A stretch of 7,322 bases of DNA from Bacillota bacterium (GTDB taxonomy: Bacteria; Bacillota; Dethiobacteria; Dethiobacterales; Dethiobacteraceae). This document shows positions 1-5,715 of the stretch, one piece after another. The DNA is taken from positions 1 to 7,322 of the forward strand of contig DUUE01000263.1 in the NCBI GenBank assembly GCA_012841735.1, in the 5' to 3' direction. Below the pieces are notes generated by a model. It was given only the letters and a program-made list of their open reading frames with translations, was not told the DNA's origin and ran no database searches. Each line of letters begins with the position of its first letter. The stretch's first letter is position 1. Both the position numbers and the translations under genes were made by a program.

Positions 1-310
1 CAGCCAGCGGCGGGAATTTCTCCAGGAGTGTTGCGCCCCGGAAAGCATGATCCTGTGCATGGGGCGGTTCCGATTCCACCAGTTCGTGCCTTTCATCATA
101 GGAGAGGGCGCCCACATCATGCAGTAATCCGGCAAGCATCAGGTTTTTCAGCTGGTCATGCGTCAGCCCTATCTGCCGGCCAATGTGGTAAGAAAGGTAG
201 GCAACCTGCTGGTGGTGGTTCCCCAGTTCGGGACTGACCAAATCGCAGGCATTGGTCAGGGAGCTGATAAGTTCATACATATTGACTAACCTGCGGTTAA
301 CACTGTTCAT
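1..310 (-). CDS. HD-domain (HD-GYP-like) phosphohydrolase, N-terminal part, runs off window
   Basis: Reading leftward from ATG at 310 gives 103 uninterrupted codons to the window edge; the rest of the gene lies outside. AAAGGAG sits about 7 bases upstream of the ATG and decides this start over the next ATG, codon 11. HD-superfamily metal-ligand motifs are visible: H32 in HHQQVA, the H64-D65 doublet in LLHDVGAL, and H88 followed by G92-A93, matching the HPxxGAxLL region of HD-GYP proteins. Such proteins are metal-dependent phosphohydrolases, often cyclic-di-GMP phosphodiesterases. The usual Lys after HDxG (HDIGK) is Ala67 here, so c-di-GMP activity should not be assumed, and the GYP motif would lie outside the window. 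No signal peptide or membrane segment is seen, so it is probably cytoplasmic. It is transcribed divergently from the transporter and need not be functionally linked to it. Confidence 0.82.
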   Translation of the reverse strand, partial: MNSVNRRLVNMYELISSLTNACDLVSPELGNHHQQVAYLSYHIGRQIGLTHDQLKNLMLAGLLHDVGALSYDERHELVESEPPHAQDHAFRGATLLEKFPPLA

Positions 311-366
311 TGCTGTATCTCCTTTCCCGGCATTTTTCCTGTTATGTTACCACATGCCGTTGCATT

Positions 367-381
367 TGCCTGATACAGGCA
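367..381. promoter_or_regulatory. Perfect palindrome at the HD-gene start site, possible operator
   Basis: TGCCTG-ATA-CAGGCA has 6-base arms and a 3-base centre. It lies directly downstream of the minus-strand -10 element and covers the expected transcription start, where a repressor would block initiation. It could instead form a small hairpin at the 5' end of the mRNA. No specific regulator is recognised. Confidence 0.3.
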
Positions 382-382
382 G

Positions 383-411
383 GATATAAAAAATTCTACA
401 AAAAACGTCAA
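383..411 (-). promoter_or_regulatory. Sigma-A-type promoter of the HD-domain gene
   Basis: On the minus strand, TTGACG (406-411) and TATATC (383-388) are separated by exactly 17 bases. The -35 matches five of six consensus bases and the -10 four of six. Transcription would begin near 376, leaving a leader of about 65 bases before the ATG at 310. Confidence 0.6.
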
Positions 412-520
412 TAATCCTTTCTTTTCAACAGCAGTTACTGTTTTTAAAATAGCCGGCCCGCCAGACTTAATGTCCAAACTGCAAAACGCATGCTGTTAAG
501 ATTGTTTTGGCAACCATTGA

Positions 521-552
521 GATAAAATTCTGACAACGTGAAGGAATTTATC
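521..552. repeat. Imperfect inverted repeat in AT-rich region
   Basis: GATAAAATTC (521-530) faces GAATTTATC (544-552) across a 13-base spacer. The arms match except for one extra A in the left arm. It could be a regulator-binding site upstream of the transporter promoter, but inverted repeats also arise by chance in AT-rich DNA. Confidence 0.25.
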
Positions 553-619
553 AAACTTTAGAGAATTTAGAATTTTAGCATATTGTCCCCGGTAAACATT
601 TTTAAATTTTACGTAAGGA

Positions 620-648
620 TTCAGTAATCGTCCCGCCTGTGTTATGAT
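620..648 (+). promoter_or_regulatory. Candidate promoter of the transporter operon (extended -10)
   Basis: TGTTATGAT (640-648) fits an extended -10, TGN followed by TATGAT. A weak -35, TTCAGT (620-625), lies 17 bases upstream of the hexamer. Transcription would start near 655, giving a leader of about 235 bases before the first permease gene. The -35 match is poor, so a different promoter or an activator-dependent one is possible. Confidence 0.35.
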
Positions 649-661
649 TAAGCAGGGACAA

Positions 662-689
662 AGCGTCAACCTATAAGCTTCAGCGTCAA
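662..689 (+). repeat. Direct repeat AGCGTCAA, two copies 20 bases apart
   Basis: AGCGTCAA occurs at 662-669 and 682-689, start to start 20 bases, about two helical turns, so both copies face the same side of DNA. A partial copy (CAGCGT) recurs at 715-720 inside the hairpin GTAAC-AGC-GTTAC (711-723). The arrangement would suit a dimeric regulator just downstream of the proposed start site. Confidence 0.3.
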
Positions 690-722
690 AAGGATTTGAA
701 TATTCCGAAAGTAACAGCGTTA

Positions 723-798
723 CCGCCGCAACTCACAGGCAAGAATTTATTTTTATTACATAAATTTGTGTGAGGGGGGATGTCCCGGCGGAGTTGCG
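723..798 (+). promoter_or_regulatory. Structured leader: nested hairpin with a competing pairing
   Basis: Three helices nest: CCGCCG (723-728) with CGGCGG (786-791); CTCACA (732-737) with TGTGAG (769-774); GAATTTAT (743-750) with ATAAATTT (760-767, including one G-U pair), closing a 9-base loop. An 8-base pairing, CGCAACTC (727-734) with GAGTTGCG (791-798), overlaps the first two helices and excludes them. Two exclusive folds upstream of an operon are what a switching leader would show. No T run follows, so it is not an ordinary terminator. It matches no riboswitch class I can identify with confidence. Confidence 0.4.
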
Positions 799-889
799 CA
801 GAGGGATTTGGGACCTGCCAATTGTTCAGGACGTTTAATGTGTGCGTTGCTATCCGTAAGGACAGAAAATCTGTATTAGGGGGCCTGAA

Positions 890-1849
890 ATGCTTTCGTA
901 TATTGCACGCCGCTTGTTATGGGGCCTGGTAATTATCTGGCTCGTAACGCTGATTGTTTTCTTCGCCATACGTTTGCTGCCCGGAGATCCGTTACTAATT
1001 TTCATAGCCCAGAGCCAGGACTTGGGGCAGATGACCCAGGAACAGCTTTATGCACTGCGTGAACAATACGGGCTGAACGACCCTATTATAGTGCAGTATG
1101 TCAACTGGGTTGCTGATCTCATGCGTGGTGACCTGGGGTTGTCAATTACCTATCGGGAAAATGTGGGAGAATTGATGCTGGAGCGTCTCCCGGTTACGCT
1201 CCACCTCGGGCTGACGGGATTTTTCATCAGCCTCACCCTTGGCACACTGGCGGGCCTGATAGCAGCCCTGCGACGCGGTACCTGGATTGATACCCTTGTC
1301 ACAGTAGTTTCGTATACAGGTATTGCCATCCCGGTCTTCTGGCTGGGATACCTGCTGATCTTATTTTTCGGGTTAAAACTGGGCTGGCTGCCCATTGCCG
1401 GCTATACTTCTCCCTTTGATGATTTTTGGCTTAGCACGAAGCAACTGGTCATGCCCGTTTTCTGCATGTGCCTCCCGGGTATTGCCGGGATGGCCCGTCA
1501 GATGCGCTCCAGCGTGCTGGAAGTGTCCAAACAGGATTATGTCCGGACTGCATGGTCCAAAGGCCTGACGGAAAAGGCCGTTGTGGTCAGGCATATTCTG
1601 AAAAACAGCCTGATTCCCATTATTACTCTGCTGGGGATGAGTATTGGCGGGATTTTCGGCGGTTCCGTGCTGGTGGAAAATATTTTTGCCATCCCGGGAA
1701 TGGGCAGGCTGCTGGTGCAGAGTATTTTGGGCCAGGATTATGTAATTATTCAGGCCAGCACTTTAATTATGGCGTTGATTATCATTTTATCCAATCTTTT
1801 TGTCGATATTTCATACGGATGGTTTGATCCGCGTATCCGGTATGACTAG
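890..1849 (+). CDS. dppB: DppB/OppB-type ABC transporter permease
   Basis: This 319-residue membrane protein is the first permease of a peptide/nickel-type ABC importer. The N-terminus (MLSYIARRLLWG), the GDPL motif near residue 32 and the ending WFDPRIRYD are typical of the DppB family, as is the length. About six hydrophobic segments are visible, near residues 9-29, 103-126, 134-161, 186-203, 239-262 and 284-308. The cytoplasmic EAA-type loop that contacts the ATPases spans roughly 217-246 (YVRTAWSKGL onward). AGGGGG ends 6 bases before the ATG. It is first in the operon, 11 bases ahead of the partner permease. The symbol reflects family membership only; peptides, nickel, glutathione or other small solutes are all possible substrates. 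Confidence 0.93.
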   Translation: MLSYIARRLLWGLVIIWLVTLIVFFAIRLLPGDPLLIFIAQSQDLGQMTQEQLYALREQYGLNDPIIVQYVNWVADLMRGDLGLSITYRENVGELMLERLPVTLHLGLTGFFISLTLGTLAGLIAALRRGTWIDTLVTVVSYTGIAIPVFWLGYLLILFFGLKLGWLPIAGYTSPFDDFWLSTKQLVMPVFCMCLPGIAGMARQMRSSVLEVSKQDYVRTAWSKGLTEKAVVVRHILKNSLIPIITLLGMSIGGIFGGSVLVENIFAIPGMGRLLVQSILGQDYVIIQASTLIMALIIILSNLFVDISYGWFDPRIRYD

Positions 1850-1860
1850 GAGGTGGGAAT

Positions 1861-2757
1861 ATGCCTGAAACTGTAGCAACTGTAGAATTGGCATCGGCAG
1901 TGGCGCCGCGGACAAGCGAATGGAAAAGATTTTTACGGGTGTTTTTACAAAGAAAAGTTGTGTGGTTTGCCCTTTTCATTATTGCTCTGCTGTTTTTTAC
2001 AGCCATCTTTGCCCCCTGGCTTGCGCCGTATGATCCGAATCAGCAAAACTTTGCCCATTCCATGGCACCTCCCAGTCGCGAGCACCTGCTCGGGACTGAC
2101 AGGCTGGGCATTGATACATTCAGCCGTCTGATCTGGGGGGCAAGAACCTGCCTGATTATCGGCCTTGCCACGACTTTCTCCTCTGCGGCAGTCGGCACAA
2201 TCCTGGGATTGCTTGCCGGCTATATGGGAGGATGGGTGAATACGGTCATCATGCGCTTTATGGACGCACTGATGGGTTTCCCCATGATTGTGCTGGCGCT
2301 GCTTCTGGCGGGAGTACTTGGCAGCGGAATGATAAACCTTATTATCGCCCTGACAGTGGCTTCCGTTCCCGGCTATACGAGGCTGATGTGCGGCATGACG
2401 CTCACTGTCAAAGAAAATGATTATATTCTGGCGCAGAGAGCCATCGGTTCAAGCAGCTTCCGCACTCTCGCCAAGCATATTTTCCCCAACGCATTGCAGC
2501 CGATGATCGTGATGGTTACCACCGCCCTTGGTGGTATTATCCTGGCGGAAGCGGGTCTCAGCTTCCTCGGCGTCGGTATTACAGCTCCCGATGTGGCCTG
2601 GGGCAGTATGGTGGCCGTCGGTTACCAGTTTCTGAAAACAAATCCCATTCTGTCCATGGCTCCGGGGATTGCAGTTATGCTCGTAGTGTTTTCTTTCAAC
2701 ATTGTGGGGGACGGCTTGCGTGATGCTTTGGACCCCAGGCTGAGAGGAACATTGTAG
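1861..2757 (+). CDS. dppC: DppC/OppC-type ABC transporter permease
   Basis: This 298-residue protein is the second permease and should pair with the upstream DppB-type protein to form the membrane channel. A cytoplasmic N-terminal stretch leads into a first membrane helix near residues 33-53. The family hallmark follows: GTDRLGIDTFSRLIWGAR (residues 78-95), close to the consensus GTDxLGRDxxSRxxxGAR. Further helices lie near 97-120, 133-153, 156-172, 213-235 and 264-285. The EAA-type loop is around 188-217 (YILAQRAIGSS onward, then HIFPNAL). The protein ends DPRLRGTL, as is usual. AGGAGGTG lies about 6 bases before the ATG, a very strong site that fixes the start. The next gene begins 29 bases downstream. 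Confidence 0.93.
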   Translation: MPETVATVELASAVAPRTSEWKRFLRVFLQRKVVWFALFIIALLFFTAIFAPWLAPYDPNQQNFAHSMAPPSREHLLGTDRLGIDTFSRLIWGARTCLIIGLATTFSSAAVGTILGLLAGYMGGWVNTVIMRFMDALMGFPMIVLALLLAGVLGSGMINLIIALTVASVPGYTRLMCGMTLTVKENDYILAQRAIGSSSFRTLAKHIFPNALQPMIVMVTTALGGIILAEAGLSFLGVGITAPDVAWGSMVAVGYQFLKTNPILSMAPGIAVMLVVFSFNIVGDGLRDALDPRLRGTL

Positions 2758-2786
2758 CGTCATGACAAGGAGAGAGGGAGTATAGT

Positions 2787-3788
2787 ATGGGACGATTGCT
2801 GGAAGTCAGAGACTTAAGAACGTATTTCAAAACGGATGACGGTCTGGTAAAAGCTGTGGACGGGGTCTCCTTCTACATTGATGAACAGGAAATTGTCGGG
2901 GTGGTGGGAGAGTCCGGCTGCGGGAAGTCTGTCACTCAGTTATCCGTCATGCAGCTGATTGCAAATCCGGGGAAAATTGTGGGCGGAGAAGTGATTTTTG
3001 AGGGGGAAGACATTCTCAAATATAAACAGCACGGAGAAGAAATGCGTGCCATCAGGGGCGGGAAAATCGCCATGATCTTCCAGGAGCCCATGACTTCACT
3101 GAACCCGGTGCTGACGCTGAACCAACAGCTGTCGGAATCATTGATGCTGCACCTGAAAATGAACAAAGAGGATGCCCGTAAACGCGCCATCGAACTGCTC
3201 GGACTTGTCGGCATACCCAGCCCGGAAACCAGAATTGATGATTATCCACACCAGTTCTCCGGCGGGATGCGTCAAAGAGTGATGATTGCCATGGGCCTGT
3301 CCTGTAATCCGAAAATTCTGATTGCTGACGAACCAACAACTGCGCTGGATGTTACCACACAGGCACAGCTGCTTGAACTGATGACAGAAATGGTGGAACG
3401 CTTTAAAAGTTCACTGGTAATCGTAACGCACAATCTTGGTGTGGTGGCCCGTTATGCCAAACGCATTTATATTATGTATGCCGGGAAAATCGTGGAAGAG
3501 GGCACTTGCAAGGAGATTTTCAAACGGCCCCGCCATCCTTATACCATCGGTTTGCTGAACAGTGTGCCCCGTCTGGATGTGGAAGGCGAGAGGCTTGTTC
3601 CCATTGAAGGACTGCCGCCAAACCTGACAAACATGCCGGATCAATGTGCCTTCCTGCCCCGCTGCCCTTATAAAACAGAAAAATGTCGCACCAGCCCCAT
3701 GCCTGAATTACGGGACGTTACGGGAGAAGGACATAAAATTCGTTGTTATGTCGACATTGCGGAGGTGGACAATGTCACAGCCAAATGA
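2787..3788 (+). CDS. dppD: DppD/OppD-type ABC transporter ATPase with C-terminal Cys cluster
   Basis: This 333-residue ATPase powers the importer from the cytoplasmic face. All nucleotide-binding motifs are intact: Walker A GESGCGKS (41-48), Q-loop Q99, signature SGGMRQR (158-164), Walker B ILIADE with D181-E182, and H-loop H215. The C-terminal oligopeptide-transporter extension carries HPYT (250-253) and four cysteines, C287, C293, C300 and C320. In crystallised DppD and OppD relatives this region binds a [4Fe-4S] cluster, and the spacing here is compatible. The purine-rich stretch GGAGAGAGGGAG precedes the ATG. The last 17 bases overlap the start of the partner ATPase in another frame, pointing to translational coupling and a heterodimeric ATPase pair. 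Confidence 0.94.
   Translation: MGRLLEVRDLRTYFKTDDGLVKAVDGVSFYIDEQEIVGVVGESGCGKSVTQLSVMQLIANPGKIVGGEVIFEGEDILKYKQHGEEMRAIRGGKIAMIFQEPMTSLNPVLTLNQQLSESLMLHLKMNKEDARKRAIELLGLVGIPSPETRIDDYPHQFSGGMRQRVMIAMGLSCNPKILIADEPTTALDVTTQAQLLELMTEMVERFKSSLVIVTHNLGVVARYAKRIYIMYAGKIVEEGTCKEIFKRPRHPYTIGLLNSVPRLDVEGERLVPIEGLPPNLTNMPDQCAFLPRCPYKTEKCRTSPMPELRDVTGEGHKIRCYVDIAEVDNVTAK
3761..3768 (+). promoter_or_regulatory. Ribosome binding site fixing the second ATPase start
   Basis: GGAGGTGG lies inside the end of the dppD-type gene; its GGAGG core is 6 bases from the ATG at 3772. It identifies that ATG as the start rather than the upstream in-frame ATG at 3646, which would only add a stretch read out of frame from the preceding gene. 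Confidence 0.75.
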
Positions 3789-4761
3789 AAACATACTGAA
3801 GGTAAACGATCTGAAAATGTATTTTCCGGTAACCCGCGGGTTGCTGAAAAAAAAGGTCGCCGAAATCAAAGCAGTTGACGGTGTATCGTTTGAGTTAAAA
3901 AGAGGGGAAACGCTGGGACTGGTGGGCGAGTCCGGCTGCGGGAAGACTACTGTGGGGCGCTGTATCAGCCGCCTTTACCAGCCGACAGGTGGCGAAATTA
4001 TCTTTGAAGGTGAAGATATCGCCACCCTGCCCGAAAAGAACCTGAAAAGGGTAAGGCGCAATGTGTCCATGATCTTCCAGGACCCCTACAGTTCACTTGA
4101 CCCCCGCCAAAGTGCGGGCAGCATTGTGGGCGAACCGTTGATTGTGCACAAAATCGCGAAAGACAGGGAAGATTATCACCGCAGGGTGGAAAAGCTGTTT
4201 CAGATAGTGGGCCTGGACCCCGCCCTGATGAACCGTTATCCCCACGAATTTTCCGGGGGCCAGCGGCAGCGGATCGGCATTGCCCGTTCACTGGCCTGCA
4301 ATCCCAGCCTTATTATTTGTGATGAGCCTGTCTCGGCGCTGGACGTATCCATTCAGGCCCAGATTATTAACCTTTTGATGGACCTGAAAGAAGAAGGGGA
4401 TACGCAGCTGACCTATATCTTTATTGCCCATGACTTGTCGGTGGTAAAGCATATCAGTGACCGGATCGCCGTCATGTACCTGGGGCGGATAGTGGAACTG
4501 ACCACTCCGAAAGAACTGTATGAAAATCCCCTGCACCCCTATACCCAGGCTTTGCTGTCGGCTGTTCCGGTGCCGGATCCGGAAATCGAGGAGAAGCGGG
4601 AGCGGATTATCCTGGAAGGGGAAGTGCCAAGCCCCATGAACCCGCCCAGCGGCTGCGCCCTGCACCAGCGCTGCCCCATTGCCATACCTGAATGCAGTAA
4701 AGTTGTACCTCCGCTGCGCGACTGCGGCGGCGACCACCAGGTTGCCTGCATACGGGTCTAA
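3772..4761 (+). CDS. dppF: DppF/OppF-type ABC transporter ATPase with C-terminal Cys cluster
   Basis: The start at 3772 gives 329 residues, normal for DppF/OppF, beginning MSQPNENILKVNDLKMYFPV. The longer open frame from 3646 would add 42 residues with no family counterpart. Motifs are complete: Walker A GESGCGKT (52-59), Q-loop Q103 in IFQDPYSSLDPR, signature SGGQRQR (161-167), Walker B D184-E185 and H-loop H220. The C-terminal extension has HPYT (255-258) and cysteines C295, C301, C308, C318 and C326, four of them spaced much as in the partner ATPase and suited to a [4Fe-4S] cluster. It overlaps the upstream ATPase gene by 17 bases, and a strong terminator follows its stop by 44 bases, so it closes the operon. 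The substrate cannot be read from an ATPase. Confidence 0.94.
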   Translation: MSQPNENILKVNDLKMYFPVTRGLLKKKVAEIKAVDGVSFELKRGETLGLVGESGCGKTTVGRCISRLYQPTGGEIIFEGEDIATLPEKNLKRVRRNVSMIFQDPYSSLDPRQSAGSIVGEPLIVHKIAKDREDYHRRVEKLFQIVGLDPALMNRYPHEFSGGQRQRIGIARSLACNPSLIICDEPVSALDVSIQAQIINLLMDLKEEGDTQLTYIFIAHDLSVVKHISDRIAVMYLGRIVELTTPKELYENPLHPYTQALLSAVPVPDPEIEEKRERIILEGEVPSPMNPPSGCALHQRCPIAIPECSKVVPPLRDCGGDHQVACIRV

Positions 4762-4772
4762 CAGGAAAAATG

Positions 4773-4796
4773 AAAACGGCAACGCAGGCGTTTTTT
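4773..4796 (+). terminator. Weak hairpin with T run ahead of the main terminator
   Basis: AAAACG (4773-4778) can pair with CGTTTT (4789-4794), or AACG (4781-4784) with CGTT (4789-4792), followed by T residues to 4796. The stems are short, so this is at most an accessory terminator 12 bases after the stop codon of the second ATPase. Confidence 0.25.
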
Positions 4797-4805
4797 GCAC
4801 ATTTT

Positions 4806-4847
4806 AACCCCTATGCAACAAAGGCAGCTTGTTGCATAGGGGTTTTT
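4806..4847 (+). terminator. Strong intrinsic terminator of the transporter operon
   Basis: CCCCTATGCAACAA (4808-4821) pairs perfectly with TTGTTGCATAGGGG (4829-4842) around a 7-base loop, and two flanking A-T pairs extend the stem to 16. Five T residues follow (4843-4847). No T run lies on the other strand, so it acts rightward only. It separates the transporter unit from the dehydrogenase/activase/AOR unit. Confidence 0.9.
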
Positions 4848-4869
4848 CCATCATGCTCAGATTAACACA

Positions 4870-4898
4870 TTGCAGCACTTTCGTTTTCAGTGTACTCT
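4870..4898 (+). promoter_or_regulatory. Candidate promoter of the dehydrogenase/activase/AOR unit
   Basis: TTGCAG (4870-4875) and TACTCT (4893-4898) are 17 bases apart, placing a start near 4905 and a leader of about 55 bases before the TTG at 4960. The -10 keeps only the T, A and final T of the consensus. A promoter is expected here because a strong terminator ends upstream transcription; the exact assignment is tentative. Confidence 0.35.
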
Positions 4899-4943
4899 TA
4901 TTGTAGGAAGTTTTATCCGCTGCTGTGCAGGCGGAGAAAAGCA

Positions 4944-4952
4944 GGGGAGGAG
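4944..4952 (+). promoter_or_regulatory. Ribosome binding site fixing the dehydrogenase TTG start
   Basis: GGGGAGGAG ends 7 bases before TTG at 4960. The in-frame ATG at 4870 has no comparable site and coincides with the candidate -35, and the translation between it and 4960 resembles no dehydrogenase. Confidence 0.75.
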
Positions 4953-4959
4953 TGTTGTT

Positions 4960-5700
4960 TTGCAACTAACAGGGAAAGTGGCCATTATTACAGGTTCGGC
5001 ACGCGGCTTGGGCAAAGCCATGGCGCTGAAACTGGCGTCCGCAGGCGCCAAAGTTGCGGTTTGTGACCTCAATTATGAAGGTTGTGTTGCCGTCAAAGAG
5101 GAGATAGAAGCTGCCGGCGGCACGGCGCTGGCAGTGCGCTGCGACGTTTCCAAAAGGGAAGATGTTGTTTCCCTGGTAGAACAAACTGTGGATGCATTCG
5201 GCCAGATTGATATTCTTGTCAACAATGCCGGTATAACCCGGGATGCCCAGATAATTAAAATGACGGACGAACAATGGGACGAGGTCCTGAATATTAACCT
5301 GAAATCAATGTTTATCTGCACCCAGGAAGTTATTAAACATATGATTCCGCGCAATTACGGGCGGATTGTCAATATCACGTCTGTATCCGGCCTGGAAGGC
5401 AACTTCGGCCAGGCAAACTACTCCGCCGCCAAGGCGGGGATTATCGGCCTGACGAAAACTTTAAGCAAGGAACTGGGAAGGAAAGGCATTACTGTCAATG
5501 CGGTGGCACCCGGCTTCATGCAGACAGAAATGACCGACACAATCCCGGAAAAAATTAAAGAACAGCTTTTGACACGCATCCCCTTGCGCCGCGCCGGCGA
5601 CCCGGTAGAAGTGGCGGAGGCGGTACTGTTCCTTGCATCCGATGCCTCATCTTATATTACCGGACATACCCTGAATGTCAACGGGGGTCTATACGTCTGA
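4960..5700 (+). CDS. FabG-type short-chain dehydrogenase/reductase (3-oxoacyl-ACP reductase-like)
   Basis: From the TTG at 4960 the protein is 246 residues, the standard FabG length, and opens MQLTGKVAIITGSARGLG. Classical SDR motifs are complete: nucleotide-binding TGSARGLG (11-18), NNAG (88-91), Asn111, catalytic Ser141, Tyr154 and Lys158 (YSAAK), and a FabG-like C-terminus with LNVNGG. It should interconvert a hydroxyl and a keto group in the cytoplasm. Asp36 at the end of the second beta strand usually indicates NAD(H) rather than NADP(H), which suits a catabolic dehydrogenase better than fatty-acid synthesis. No acyl-carrier-protein or other fab gene is nearby. The activase gene starts 15 bases downstream, so an operon is likely. 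Family assignment is secure; the substrate is unknown, and an acyl-thioester or simple alcohol is equally possible. Confidence 0.9.
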   Translation: MQLTGKVAIITGSARGLGKAMALKLASAGAKVAVCDLNYEGCVAVKEEIEAAGGTALAVRCDVSKREDVVSLVEQTVDAFGQIDILVNNAGITRDAQIIKMTDEQWDEVLNINLKSMFICTQEVIKHMIPRNYGRIVNITSVSGLEGNFGQANYSAAKAGIIGLTKTLSKELGRKGITVNAVAPGFMQTEMTDTIPEKIKEQLLTRIPLRRAGDPVEVAEAVLFLASDASSYITGHTLNVNGGLYV

Positions 5701-5715
5701 CAAAAGGAGCAAAAG

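Larger units (their letters stand above)
311..889. other. 579-base divergent intergenic region with no convincing gene
   Basis: This stretch separates the leftward HD gene from the rightward transporter operon. Its left end (311-411) holds the HD-gene ribosome binding site and promoter. From about 410 to 620 it is AT-rich, with an imperfect inverted repeat (521-530/544-552) and phased TTTAGA copies near 557 and 566. From about 640 to 889 it is richer in GC and contains a candidate promoter, direct repeats and nested inverted repeats. No frame holds a protein with recognisable features, and no substrate-binding protein or remnant of one is seen. Its length suggests a regulated promoter plus a long leader for the transporter. 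Confidence 0.6.
4762..4959. other. 198-base gap between the two plus-strand units
   Basis: It contains the weak hairpin, the strong terminator, a candidate promoter and the dehydrogenase ribosome binding site. No additional gene is seen. The in-frame upstream extension of the dehydrogenase from 4870 reads as non-homologous residues and is best regarded as leader sequence. Confidence 0.7.

Noticed and set aside
28..237. 69-residue plus-strand open frame at the left edge
   Set aside because: It is the antisense shadow of the HD-domain gene, which has conserved motifs, a ribosome binding site and a promoter.
507..524. Possible sigma-54 promoter (TTGGCAACCATTGAGA)
   Set aside because: Ten bases after the GG the sequence is GA rather than the required GC, and the TTGC element is out of register.
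722..745. Resemblance to a glycine riboswitch core (GCCGCAACTCACAGGCAAG)
   Set aside because: It shares a CTCA-AGGCAA-like string, but the upstream GGAGAG partner strand and the GCCGAAGG element are missing, and the surrounding pairing differs from the glycine aptamer.
780..932. 50-residue open frame starting ATG at 780 and overlapping the first permease start
   Set aside because: The G-rich tract abuts the ATG with no spacing for a ribosome binding site, the product has no recognisable features, and it overlaps a well-supported gene in another frame.
3646..3771. N-terminal extension of the second ATPase from ATG at 3646
   Set aside because: These 42 codons are an alternate-frame reading of the upstream ATPase's conserved C-terminus; the ATG at 3772 has GGAGGTGG in front and yields a normal DppF start.
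4288..4800. 170-residue minus-strand open frame opposite the second ATPase
   Set aside because: The plus strand carries an intact ATPase with every motif, and the antisense product has no recognisable domain.
4870..4959. N-terminal extension of the dehydrogenase from ATG at 4870
   Set aside because: It has no good ribosome binding site, its 30 residues do not resemble any SDR N-terminus, and the TTG at 4960 has an ideal site and gives the family-standard length.
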